Under the pieces are notes generated by a model. It searched no databases and had not been told where the DNA came from. It was given only the letters and a program-made list of their open reading frames with translations. Made by a program: the position numbers and the translations under genes. From positions 1,612,001 to 1,676,000 of the forward strand of contig NZ_KI912532.1 of the NCBI RefSeq assembly GCF_000519045.1: DNA of 64,000 bases, read 5' to 3'. Positions 1 through 8,806 of the stretch are shown here, in pieces (position 1 is the first letter of the stretch; each line of letters begins with the position of its first letter). This DNA is from Dechloromonas agitata is5 (lineage in GTDB: Bacteria > Pseudomonadota > Gammaproteobacteria > Burkholderiales > Rhodocyclaceae).

Positions 1-766
1 GACGCAGCGAGGTGTCGATCTTCTCTAACTGCTCCTCTAACTCCTTCGGGCTTTTGGTCAGCTCCCTGAGCCGCTCGCGGTAGTCGTCAAGAAGCTGATC
101 AAGAAGTTGTAGCTGTGCCTCACGCGACAGTTCTTCCGGTTCGCTCTTGTTGTTCGCGACCAGCGCCGAGTCGTCCGTGCCCGTCAGAAGTAGCTTGAAC
201 GTTGCGAGGTTGGGCGTATTGGCGGTGGGATTGCCATCAAACAGAGGGGAGCTTTGTTGCGTGATCTCCGTCTCGTCGACGATCATCAGGCGCGCAATGT
301 TGCGAAAGCTCAGGCTGTTGGTTTCGTTCCTGGAATTCTTGCGGACGCGCTTGCCGCGAAGACCGCACAGCTCCAGTAAGAAGGAGGAAAGGTTTGCGTC
401 ATTCCTCTCACTATGTTTATCGTCAAGCTGCTTGTATGAAATGTCGGTCGCAGGTGGCGTCTGATGCAAACCGTCATAGAGCCGAAAACCGCCGCCGTCC
501 ATACTGCGCCAGAGCGTGAAGGGCTTACCGTCAAGTGTCTCAAGTCCGAGAAGAATGAGGTCGTATCCGACACGCTCCGGAATGTCACGCAGGGGCGGCT
601 TGCCACCGAGCATGAAATCGATAGCCTCAACGATAAAAGATTTCCCGGTGTTCGACGCGCCATAGATGACATTCAGGCCGGGACCGAAGGTGACACTTGA
701 TGGCTGCTTCTGCGGCCCGTAGAAGCCGAGAAAACGCAGGCGGAAACCGGGAGTTGCTGCTGTCAT
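1..766 (-). CDS. ABC/SMC-type ATPase of an ABC-three-component (ABC-3C) system, C-terminus outside window
   Basis: The reading frame starts with ATG at 766 and stays open to the left edge, giving 255 visible residues. A P-loop of the form GASNTGKS is at residues 36-43, preceded by FGPGLNVIYG, the usual start of an SMC/RecN-like ABC ATPase head. After it come a conserved SFRNIARLMIVDE block near residues 155-170 and a charged helical stretch (about 210-250) that looks like the start of a coiled coil. The ABC signature, Walker B and D-loop should lie beyond the edge. The ATG overlaps the stop of the middle-component gene by four bases (ATGA), so the two are translationally coupled. In ABC-3C systems the ATPase is the proposed sensor of foreign nucleic acid or of a cellular perturbation that controls the effector. 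ATPase class is clear; the ABC-3C assignment rests on the neighbours. Confidence 0.72.
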   Translation of the reverse strand, partial: MTAATPGFRLRFLGFYGPQKQPSSVTFGPGLNVIYGASNTGKSFIVEAIDFMLGGKPPLRDIPERVGYDLILLGLETLDGKPFTLWRSMDGGGFRLYDGLHQTPPATDISYKQLDDKHSERNDANLSSFLLELCGLRGKRVRKNSRNETNSLSFRNIARLMIVDETEITQQSSPLFDGNPTANTPNLATFKLLLTGTDDSALVANNKSEPEELSREAQLQLLDQLLDDYRERLRELTKSPKELEEQLEKIDTSLR

Positions 767-1257
767 GCTTCTCCCCCCAGACTTTGCTCAACGTGGTGAA
801 ATTCCTCGACCCATTTATCGAAAAATCGGCGCATCATGCTCTTAAATTGTTCGTCCGTGAGACCACCGATGGCTTCGACAAGCCAAGTGGCACGCTCCTT
901 GAGGGCTACCAGGTAGTTGGAAGACACCGACGACAGAAACGTGGTGGCGTTCTCGCCCGCACCGTACTTGATGCCGTCGGCTGTAACCTCACGCGCCACC
1001 AGGTCACGGGTCATCATCAGAAGCAGCGACTGCTCGACCAGTTTGCGGCGCACGAGCATTTCAGCAGAGGGCGTCGGCGTCGGAGGATGCAAATTTTCCG
1101 GACCGTCGAGATCGCCTGTATGGACAAGTAGGTAGTCAAGCGCGACGAGCCGCTGGAGGTCATAGGTTTGCGGGTAGGCAGCGCCCAGAATCGAGACCGC
1201 GCGGATACCGGCCTCAAGCGGACCATTGAAGGTGATCGGCTTACGCTCCTGGTTCAT
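763..1257 (-). CDS. ABC-3C system middle component (MC2-like)
   Basis: A 164-residue protein with no membrane segment or signal peptide. Near the N-terminus it has an FNGPLEAGIRAVSIL stretch followed by YPQTYDLQRLVALDYLLVH and a proline/threonine-rich loop. This resembles the small winged-helix-like middle components that bridge ATPase and effector in ABC-three-component systems; I recall the MC2 type as closest. I chose the ATG at 1257 (MNQERK) over one four codons upstream because it gives an ATGA overlap with the stop of the preceding nuclease gene, the same coupling seen at the next two junctions. Its own stop overlaps the ATPase start. No catalytic motif is visible, so the role is probably structural or regulatory. 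Confidence 0.62.
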   Translation of the reverse strand: MNQERKPITFNGPLEAGIRAVSILGAAYPQTYDLQRLVALDYLLVHTGDLDGPENLHPPTPTPSAEMLVRRKLVEQSLLLMMTRDLVAREVTADGIKYGAGENATTFLSSVSSNYLVALKERATWLVEAIGGLTDEQFKSMMRRFFDKWVEEFHHVEQSLGGEA

Positions 1258-2342
1258 GATCGTGTCCACCGTAGGCGATCTTCATTCACGAGCTGATGGC
1301 AGATTCCATCCCGGTCTTTGGGGTTCGTGCAGGTGATGAGGGCATTCGCCGTGATTTGCATGTCGCGGGCCGCCTTGGTTACGGCGCAGACCTTTACGTA
1401 GCCATCGGCATGACTCGCGTCGTGTGTGTCGATAACGCCGTCGTGAATGTCGTCGAGCAAGGACTCAAAGGTGCCAGGCGGGACACCATCGCGGGCGAAG
1501 ACGCGCAGTGACTCTGCTTCGTAGAACGCTTCGCGCTGACGACGGAAGTGATCTTTGAGCTTCTGCACAGACAGCCCAGAGGGGTCGGTCACGACCGCCC
1601 CCGTGTGCTCACCGTATGCGCCGAGCAACTGCGTCACATAGCGACTTTCGGCGGAAGCGACCTCTTGAGGAGGCTTTTCCGAAGCAGGTCGCGGTCGCAG
1701 TCCGCCACCGAAGCGCGCGGCGTGAGCCGGCGTAGTGCGATGATCGTCAACGAGCTGCAGTGCGGTCTTGGCGTCGAAGATGGAGAGGTCGAAGGCGTCT
1801 ACGTAGGCGCGGAGCTTTGCGTCGAGTGGCACCGTTTGTGTGCTAGTGATCGCATCTTTTACGTTCTTATCCCAGTTTGCAATCAACTCCTCGCGCAGCT
1901 TCGTAGCATTCGAAAACAGACGGCTGAGTGATGTGCCGGCACCGTGCGGCGAAACAAAGAAGTAGCAGCGGGGAGCTGTGTATTCACCGGTGTATGAATA
2001 CCAGATAACCTTGCCAAACTCGGCCCAGACGTCGCTGGGCCTGAGGGCATGGTCGTAGTGTTTGCACTGGTAGTTGTCCCAGGCGCCCTTCAAGCGCGCG
2101 TCGTCAACGAACCCGGCAACGTCGATCCCCATGTCGCCAGCACCCGAAAAGCGCTGGACGTGCTTGTACTTCGCTGCGAGGCAATAGTAGGCCCACTCTT
2201 CAACGAACCCTTCCCACTCGACCGGCGAATAGGTCAACAGCCTTTGCTGCGGCGGAATGACGGGGCCATTCGCCACCTGCGCAGCGGTGACCGCATTTGC
2301 AGGGCTTGGTGGCTTGTTGATGTCTTTCCAATTCGCTGTCAT
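1254..2342 (-). CDS. Effector nuclease fused to ABC-3C C-terminal domain
   Basis: A 362-residue protein with two parts. The N-terminal half has a PD-(D/E)XK nuclease pattern: acidic residues in a helix at about 48-49, a glycine-rich GAGDMGIDVAGF strand with Asp74, and YQCKHY with Gln92-x-Lys94. The Q-x-K variant is common in restriction-like enzymes that act as effectors. The C-terminal half (about 220-362) ends with GICHQLVNEDRLRW, a pattern I associate with the C-terminal domains of ABC-3C effector subunits that dock on the middle component. The gene overlaps the upstream Mrr-like gene and the downstream middle component by four bases each. It probably cleaves DNA or RNA when the ATPase is triggered; the substrate cannot be read from the sequence. 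Confidence 0.65.
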   Translation of the reverse strand: MTANWKDINKPPSPANAVTAAQVANGPVIPPQQRLLTYSPVEWEGFVEEWAYYCLAAKYKHVQRFSGAGDMGIDVAGFVDDARLKGAWDNYQCKHYDHALRPSDVWAEFGKVIWYSYTGEYTAPRCYFFVSPHGAGTSLSRLFSNATKLREELIANWDKNVKDAITSTQTVPLDAKLRAYVDAFDLSIFDAKTALQLVDDHRTTPAHAARFGGGLRPRPASEKPPQEVASAESRYVTQLLGAYGEHTGAVVTDPSGLSVQKLKDHFRRQREAFYEAESLRVFARDGVPPGTFESLLDDIHDGVIDTHDASHADGYVKVCAVTKAARDMQITANALITCTNPKDRDGICHQLVNEDRLRWTRS

Positions 2343-3334
2343 GACCCGCCACCTCCTTGAACGTCATGAGGGCGGAAATACGGGTTCTTGTGTATCTGCG
2401 CCGCCTGGATTTTCTTCGTGAAGAACTCAGCAAGGTCGTCCTGCTGATTGAGCAAATACACGATCTCTTGAAGCGTCGAGAGGATCAAGACCTTGTGTTG
2501 CAGGAACTCGCGTACCGTGTGAATCGCGGGTTCTGTGTAGTCACTGGCAGAAATGAAGATGCCACGCACCTCGGCGCGCGACATGAGGCGAACAAGATGC
2601 TCTGAAATCTCGGGCTTGCCTACCGGATCGCGATACCACTTCATCTCAACGAAGTACAGGGTGCCGCCGAGTTCAATAACCCCATCAATTTGCTCCACGA
2701 TTCCTTCTCCGGCCTCGCCAACGAGGTGGAAGGCTTTGCGGACAAGAACGTCGTAGGCTTGAAAGAGATTGTTGATGGCGGCTTCCAGCATCTTGCCGCG
2801 TTGCTGTGCAGTCGCCGTGGAGCCAAACAGCGCATACAAATCCTGCTTGGCATTCTCGATCCTGGCAGTGCGCTCGCGCTTCTCCGCCGTGATCCGCTGC
2901 GTCTCGGCAAGGCGCGCTTGCCGCTCCTCTTCGCGAGCGTTGTTCATGCGTGTGAAGGCGTCCTTCTGGTTGACGACTTCGCGGATGCTGGCGACGAGGC
3001 CCTTTGCTTTGAGTTGGTCATCTGGCCAGCACGAGTCGAAGTTTGCAAAGTCCACAACGCGTCGCAGCACCTCTCGCCGCTCTCGCAGAGCAGATTCCCC
3101 CTTTGCGTTGAGGCGCTCAAGCACAGTGCGCGCCATCTGATACTTGTTGACATCTTTCGGCGCGGCCTTCAAGCGGGCTGCGATGTCAGAGGTCATGCTG
3201 TCAGACACACCTGCGCCTCGAAAGAAAACCAGCACGTCGGTTTTCGAGCGATTGAGCAGCGGCAGAATATCCACAAGAAGATTGAATAGCTCCGGTGGAT
3301 AGTGGAACGTGATGTCGGCTGACCCGTCAGTCAT
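2339..3334 (-). CDS. Mrr-like PD-(D/E)XK restriction endonuclease family protein
   Basis: A 331-residue protein. The N-terminal 125 residues form a helical domain I do not recognise. Residues about 130-165 are a highly charged coiled coil rich in Glu and Arg. The C-terminal part is an Mrr_cat/REase domain: Glu184 in the first helix, Asp217 in EQIDGVIEL and E230-M-K232 in the following strand complete the catalytic set. The domain continues to about residue 300 and the protein ends in a glycine tail. The stop overlaps the start of the ABC-3C effector by four bases, so this nuclease belongs to the same translation unit. A separate nuclease as the first structural gene is unusual for a three-component system. 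It could be a second effector, or a subunit recognising the target. Confidence 0.7.
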   Translation of the reverse strand: MTDGSADITFHYPPELFNLLVDILPLLNRSKTDVLVFFRGAGVSDSMTSDIAARLKAAPKDVNKYQMARTVLERLNAKGESALRERREVLRRVVDFANFDSCWPDDQLKAKGLVASIREVVNQKDAFTRMNNAREEERQARLAETQRITAEKRERTARIENAKQDLYALFGSTATAQQRGKMLEAAINNLFQAYDVLVRKAFHLVGEAGEGIVEQIDGVIELGGTLYFVEMKWYRDPVGKPEISEHLVRLMSRAEVRGIFISASDYTEPAIHTVREFLQHKVLILSTLQEIVYLLNQQDDLAEFFTKKIQAAQIHKNPYFRPHDVQGGGGS

Positions 3335-3403
3335 GCACTAGCCCTCAAACACACATCACCGATGTGAGAAAAGGTTTTGTTCTCCCTTGTCATAAATCCT
3401 TTC

Positions 3404-3727
3404 CTACACGGTCTTCGCATGCCTGTTGGCATTGGCGTCGCGAGCGGTTGGCCCCGTGGGGAGTGAGCTGATAGATCGTCCCGACTCAGCTTCCGCAATC
3501 TCCAGGTCGCACTGCACCTGCAAGCTCATCCAGAACTGTGGGGTATCTCCGAACCAGTGGGCGAGTCGCAACGCCGAGTCGCCAGTGATCCCGCGCTTGC
3601 CGTTGATGATCTGAGTGATCCTATTGGCGGGAACGTCGAGTTGACGCGCCAGCTCAGTCGGCGACACGCCAACGGCTTCAAGCCGTTGGGCGAGAATTTC
3701 ACCCGGATGATGGACTGCTACCGTCAT
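3404..3727 (-). CDS. higA: HigA-family helix-turn-helix regulator
   Basis: A 107-residue protein with an XRE-type helix-turn-helix at about residues 18-55, beginning HPGEILAQRLEAVGVSPTELA. The DxPANRITQIINGKRGIT and FWMSLQ elements are typical of the HigA/VapI antitoxin family. HigA proteins neutralise an mRNA-cleaving HigB toxin and repress their own promoter. No HigB-like frame is present upstream or downstream, so this copy is probably a stand-alone regulator. It sits 69 bases upstream of the Mrr-like gene on the same strand and just downstream of overlapping palindromes at 3796-3820, which suggests that it controls the ABC-3C operon. The C-terminal tail after SLPTGPTARD looks unstructured. 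Confidence 0.75.
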   Translation of the reverse strand: MTVAVHHPGEILAQRLEAVGVSPTELARQLDVPANRITQIINGKRGITGDSALRLAHWFGDTPQFWMSLQVQCDLEIAEAESGRSISSLPTGPTARDANANRHAKTV

Positions 3728-3795
3728 GTTGCGCTTCAGAATGAACGGGCTGTCGCCCTTGCTTTCAGTGCTTGACTAACGTCAGGTCAAAAATA

Positions 3796-3820
3796 TTGAC
3801 GATGTACGTCAATCGTACAT
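3796..3820. promoter_or_regulatory. Overlapping inverted repeats upstream of higA (putative operator)
   Basis: Two perfect dyads overlap: TTGACG/CGTCAA with a 5-base centre at 3796-3812, and ATGTACG/CGTACAT with a 5-base centre at 3802-3820. They lie about 70-95 bases upstream of the higA ATG, where autoregulatory HigA operators usually sit. The remaining sequence up to the nuclease stop at 3985 shows no convincing gene. Function is inferred from position and symmetry. Confidence 0.5.
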
Positions 3821-3984
3821 TACTTTTTCTTACTTGTGCGCAATGAAAGTGCGCAGTACGCGTTGGACCGAGGCGGCCGGAATGCGTGAAAGTTCAAAGC
3901 CGAAACGCAGTGATTCGGCATCAAGCGCGGGACAACGGCCGAGAGCGTGAAGGCGCTCCGCTCCGCCGTGCCCAAATGCTGCTA

Positions 3985-5055
3985 TCAGGGCGAGGTGCCG
4001 TCCGTCTTGCGCTGCTCGATCTCCAACTGCGCCCGCTGGGTGGCCTGATGCAGCCGCTCGGCCAACACCGCACGCGGCGGCAAGGTGGTCAGATACTCGG
4101 CAACGTGGATGCCCGATTTGTCCAACTCCAGTAGCTCGATCTGCTCGGACTTCTTGCCGGTGCAGAGAATGATGCCCAGCGGCGAGGCTTCTTCCGGCTC
4201 CCGTTCGTGCTTGTCAAGCCAGCGCAGGTAAAGCTCCATCTGCCCCTTGTACGCGGCCTTGAACTCGCCGACCTTCAGCTCCACTGCTACCAGCCGTCGC
4301 AGCTTGCGGTTGTAGAACAGCAGGTCGAGGTGAAAATCGTCGCCGTCGATCTGGATGCGTTTCTGACGGGCCACGAACGTGAAGCCCACGCCCAGCTCCA
4401 GCAGGAAGGACTCCATTTCGCGGATGATCGCCGCCTCCAAGTCGCCTTCCTGCCAGGTGTCCTGCAGACCCAGGAAGTCGAGGATGTACGGGTCGCGCAT
4501 GACTAGGGCGGGCGACATACGCTGGGCATCGTGCATCGTCGCCAGTTCCTGCGCGATCATCTCGTCCGGCTTCTTGGACAGCGCCGTGCGCTCGTACAGC
4601 ATCGAGTCGATGCGCTCGCGCAGCGTCCGCACGCTCCAGCGTTCGGCGTTAGCCATCTGCGCGTAGTAGTCCCGCTGAAGCGAGTCTTTCAGCGGCAGCA
4701 AGGCCACGAAATGCGACCAGCTCAATTGTCGTGACAGCGTCACGACAATTGGCTCGTCCGGGTAGGTAGCCGCAAACTGCACCATCCGGCGCAGGTTCTT
4801 GTCCGCGAAGCTGCGGCCGTAATCCTGGACAAGCTGCGCGGCCAGGGTCGGCAGGATTTCCTCGCCGTACCCGGCCCGCTGGCCGGCCAGCACTTCCGTA
4901 TGGATGCGCTGGCCGATGCGCCAGAACAGCAGGGTCAATTCCGCATTGACTGCCGAGGCGGTGCGCTGCCGCGCCGCCTCGATCAGCGCCCGAATGTCGC
5001 CCAGCAGCACCAAAGGCGCTGTGGACGATGCAACCGATGTTTTGCGCGTGGTCAT
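3985..5055 (-). CDS. DUF1016/YhcG-family PD-(D/E)XK nuclease
   Basis: A 356-residue protein with the two-domain YhcG layout. The N-terminal DUF1016 domain (about 15-175) contains LLFWRIGQRI, GYGEEILPTLAAQL, SFADKNLRRMVQFA and LSWSHFVALLPLKD, all typical of the family. The C-terminal nuclease domain carries Asp244 (FHLDLLFYNR) and E259-L-K261 (VAVELKVGEF), an intact catalytic core. Family members occur in defence islands and next to restriction or mobile elements. Some are thought to process branched DNA or to aid recombination. The start overlaps the integrase stop by four bases (ATGA), so nuclease and recombinase are made together, which suggests a role in mobility or in protecting the element. 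Confidence 0.85.
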   Translation of the reverse strand: MTTRKTSVASSTAPLVLLGDIRALIEAARQRTASAVNAELTLLFWRIGQRIHTEVLAGQRAGYGEEILPTLAAQLVQDYGRSFADKNLRRMVQFAATYPDEPIVVTLSRQLSWSHFVALLPLKDSLQRDYYAQMANAERWSVRTLRERIDSMLYERTALSKKPDEMIAQELATMHDAQRMSPALVMRDPYILDFLGLQDTWQEGDLEAAIIREMESFLLELGVGFTFVARQKRIQIDGDDFHLDLLFYNRKLRRLVAVELKVGEFKAAYKGQMELYLRWLDKHEREPEEASPLGIILCTGKKSEQIELLELDKSGIHVAEYLTTLPPRAVLAERLHQATQRAQLEIEQRKTDGTSP

Positions 5056-6257
5056 GCCACCACCTCCTCGGCATACCGCGCCCCGGTAATCGCCTTGCGC
5101 CGGTTTGCTACCAGTTCGGCCGCCTCGCGTACCGGCTTGTCCTCGGTGTGGACGTAGCGCATGAACATCGCCACGGTCTTGTGCGCCGTCAGCGCCATGC
5201 CGACCTTGACCGGGATACCTGAGTTGGCAATGTCGGTGGCCGAGCGGTGCCGGATGCCGTGGGTGCCTACGTGGCTCACGCCGGCGCGCTTGAGGATGCG
5301 TGTCCAGCCGCCGTAATACTCGCCCGTGGTCAGATGCTGCCCCGGATGGTTAGGGGACGGGAAGACGTGCGGGCAATTGTCCTGGCGCGGCGCGGTGGAC
5401 AGCAGCCGGAAGGCTTCCTCGCTCAAGGGCTTGGACATGCCGCCTGTCTTGCTGTCGGGCCAGACCACGCGCCGGTTCTCCAGATCCACCCAATCCCATT
5501 GAAGAGTGACGATCTCGGAGCGCCGGCCCGCGAACTCGAATTGCAGCCGGATGGCCAGCGGCAGGATCGCGTGGTCCAGCCCCAGCCCGTCGGCTTCCAG
5601 ATAGTCGAGATGCCGGAACAGCTTGCCCATTTCCTCATCGCTGATGAGGTGGGTGGCTTTGCCGTTGGGGTACATCGGGACATGGCGGCACGGGTTGGTG
5701 CCATCAGGCCGGTAACCCCACACCTCGGCCAGGTTGAACATCTTGCGCATCACGCTGAATGTGCGGTTCGCGTCCGCCGGTTTGTGCGCCATCTTCTTCA
5801 TCGCCCCTGCAATATCCGGGCGCTTCACGTCCTGCACCTTCATGCGGCCGAGCAGCGGAATGATGTTGTTATTGATGCACTTCTGGTAGCCGACTTGGGT
5901 GCTGGGCTTGTTGCGCTGTTTGGAGTGGTCCTCCATGAACTTCTCGCACAGTTCCTTGACCGTGGGGGCTGCTCGGGCGGCGGCTTTGGCCGCGCCGGGG
6001 TCGCCGCCTCGGCGAACCTCGGCCAGCCACTCTTGCGCCAGCGAGCGGGCTTGTTCAACCGTCAATTCCCCGTACAGGCCCAAGGCGGGCTTGCGGCGTT
6101 CACCGGCGTTCGTGCGGTACTGAACCATGAAGACCTTGCGGCCCGCTGGTGTAACCTTGCATAGGAAGCCGGGCACCATCGTGTCCCGGAGTTCGACGGC
6201 CTGCGCCTGGGGTTGTGCCGCATCGACTGCGGACTTGGTGAGCTTGATCTTCGCCAT
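5052..6257 (-). CDS. Tyrosine recombinase/integrase with N-terminal arm-binding domain
   Basis: A 401-residue site-specific recombinase. Residues 1-90 match the DUF4102-type arm-DNA-binding domain (LTKSAVDAAQPQ ... RDTMVPGFLCKVTPAG). About 100-190 is the SAM-like core-binding domain, and the catalytic domain follows with Arg245, Lys270, His333-x-x-Arg336, His359 and the nucleophile Tyr368. All catalytic residues are present, so the enzyme should be active. The frame extends 50 codons further upstream, but I use the ATG at 6257 because a GAGGAG ribosome site lies seven bases before it and the family alignment begins there. The 5' end faces argB, the usual orientation toward the attachment site, although no tRNA gene is nearby. 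Confidence 0.9.
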   Translation of the reverse strand: MAKIKLTKSAVDAAQPQAQAVELRDTMVPGFLCKVTPAGRKVFMVQYRTNAGERRKPALGLYGELTVEQARSLAQEWLAEVRRGGDPGAAKAAARAAPTVKELCEKFMEDHSKQRNKPSTQVGYQKCINNNIIPLLGRMKVQDVKRPDIAGAMKKMAHKPADANRTFSVMRKMFNLAEVWGYRPDGTNPCRHVPMYPNGKATHLISDEEMGKLFRHLDYLEADGLGLDHAILPLAIRLQFEFAGRRSEIVTLQWDWVDLENRRVVWPDSKTGGMSKPLSEEAFRLLSTAPRQDNCPHVFPSPNHPGQHLTTGEYYGGWTRILKRAGVSHVGTHGIRHRSATDIANSGIPVKVGMALTAHKTVAMFMRYVHTEDKPVREAAELVANRRKAITGARYAEEVVA

Positions 6258-6400
6258 GATGACTCCTCGGAAAGACCCGATTCCCAGGAGCCTTGTAGGG
6301 GCCAGCAGAAGGGAAGCCAGGTCAGGTTTCGGAAAGCACCGGCATATGTTGAACTCGCCTAAGTTATTGATAAACCTGCTGTATCGGGCTTCGGCGTAGT

Positions 6401-6420
6401 CCAGCAAAGTTCGGTGCTGG
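6401..6420. repeat. Inverted repeat near the putative element boundary
   Basis: Six-base arms CCAGCA and TGCTGG flank an eight-base centre, between the integrase start and the argB terminator. This is where an attachment core or recombinase arm site would be expected, but nothing proves that role. The rest of 6258-6435 shows no coding potential. Confidence 0.3.
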
Positions 6421-6435
6421 AGTCATGGTGAAATG

Positions 6436-6456
6436 AAAAAGCCCGCTGCTGCGGGC
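6436..6456 (-). terminator. Rho-independent terminator of argB
   Basis: On the minus strand a GCCCGC/GCGGGC stem with a four-base loop is followed by a run of five T (A-run at 6436-6440 on the plus strand). It lies about 20 bases after the argB stop. Confidence 0.8.
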
Positions 6457-6477
6457 TTGGTGGGTGTCGTAATCGCC

Positions 6478-7868
<1,391 letters not shown>

Positions 7869-7928
7869 GGTTGTCTCCTGTGTGGGTCAAACTTGCATGC
7901 AACCAATATAGGAGTCCGGGCGCCAGTT

Positions 7929-8381
7929 TCAAGTCCTGTTGTGCAGTCTTTCGGGGAGCAGCAGGATGGCGTCGCGGTTGCTCCACGAAAAGCAGCGCTC
8001 GGCGGCATCGCGCCAGGGGAGCCATTGCCAGGCGCGGTGTTCGTCGGGGCTGGTCGTGATGTCGACACAGGTCGGCAGGCAGAGGCTGAATACGTGTTCG
8101 ACATTGACGGTCACCCCGGCGGCGTAGCGGTGCCGCCATTCAGGGAATATCTCGTAGCTGTTGCTCAGCTGCCAGTCGATGTAGTGGCTGGCCGGGAGCG
8201 CGATGCCGGTTTCTTCGGCAACTTCCCGGCAGGCGGTATCGAGCAAGGTTTCATGGCCTTCCCGGCTGCCGGTAACCGATTGCCAGAACCCCGGATGGGC
8301 GGCGCGTTCGAGGAGCAGCACATCGGCGGCTGGGGTGTGGATGACGACAAGTACCGAAATCGGCTGCTTCGCTGGCGTCAT
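7929..8381 (-). CDS. nudB: Dihydroneopterin triphosphate diphosphatase (Nudix)
   Basis: A 150-residue Nudix hydrolase that removes pyrophosphate from dihydroneopterin triphosphate in folate synthesis. The Nudix box is complete at about residues 38-60 (GSREGHETLLDTACREVAEE plus TGI), with the three catalytic glutamates. The PGFWQSVTGS lead-in and the EIFPEWRHRYAAGVTVNVEHVF segment are typical of NudB. The start overlaps the barstar stop by four bases, so it is the last gene of the aspS transcription unit. The aspS-nudB linkage is common in betaproteobacteria; here two genes for an RNase and its inhibitor lie between them. Confidence 0.9.
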   Translation of the reverse strand: MTPAKQPISVLVVIHTPAADVLLLERAAHPGFWQSVTGSREGHETLLDTACREVAEETGIALPASHYIDWQLSNSYEIFPEWRHRYAAGVTVNVEHVFSLCLPTCVDITTSPDEHRAWQWLPWRDAAERCFSWSNRDAILLLPERLHNRT

Positions 8382-8806
8382 GCCTCGGGTAGTCCGGGAA
8401 CGCCCCTGGCCGGGGTGTCGATTGCGATCCAGCAGGGGGAATTTGCCGCTTGGCGACTCTCGGCGGCTGCTTGCAGAACCTCGATCAAGGTCGCAAAGCT
8501 GTCGGGGTCGCTGGCGCGCAATTCGGCCATGCCGTTGATCAGGATGAGGTGTCCCTTGGCCGGCTGCCAGTCGGCATCGGTCAGGCAGTCGAAAAGGGCA
8601 TCGAAATTGGCGCCGTACCAGCTCGGAAATTCCAGCGCGGTGCCGAGTCGGGATAGCACGGCATCCTTGGTGGCCGGCGAGATGATATCTGCGCTCAGGA
8701 CGCGCAGGCCGGTTTTACCGGCGGCCGTGCTGACTGTCGACTGACGATGGGGGGGCAGATAATACAAGCCGGAAGTGTCGCCATTGCTGAACAGTTGGTC
8801 GCTCAT
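8378..8806 (-). CDS. Barstar-family ribonuclease inhibitor
   Basis: A 142-residue protein. The region from about residue 33 onward has the barstar fold signature: a SPATKDAVLSRLGTALEFP helix leading into WYGANFDALFDCLTD, the inhibitory helix that plugs the RNase active site, with the Asp in NFDAL corresponding to the key inhibitory residue. The N-terminal 30 residues extend beyond classical 89-residue barstar. It has no signal peptide, so it acts in the cytoplasm. Both ends overlap neighbours by four bases (RNase upstream, nudB downstream), ensuring balanced synthesis. It should protect the producing cell from the RNase encoded just before it. Confidence 0.88.
   Translation of the reverse strand: MSDQLFSNGDTSGLYYLPPHRQSTVSTAAGKTGLRVLSADIISPATKDAVLSRLGTALEFPSWYGANFDALFDCLTDADWQPAKGHLILINGMAELRASDPDSFATLIEVLQAAAESRQAANSPCWIAIDTPARGVPGLPEA

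Larger units (their letters stand above)
1..6440. mobile_element. Right end of an integrated accessory element or defence island
   Basis: A tyrosine recombinase gene, a DUF1016 nuclease, a HigA-type regulator and an ABC-three-component nuclease operon lie together on the minus strand, directly beside the housekeeping gene argB. The left half (about 1-3850) looks visibly less GC-rich than the core genes to the right. The left boundary is outside the window, so no pair of attachment repeats can be seen. The right boundary should fall between the integrase start (6257) and the argB terminator (about 6440). No tRNA gene is present there. The extent is inferred from gene content only. Confidence 0.5.

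Noticed and set aside
3728..3984. HigB toxin partner for the HigA-type gene
   Set aside because: No frame in this interval or just downstream of higA resembles the RelE/HigB fold.
6258..6477. tRNA fragment as attachment site for the integrase
   Set aside because: No cloverleaf or 3' tRNA end is visible here; the only strong structure is the argB terminator.
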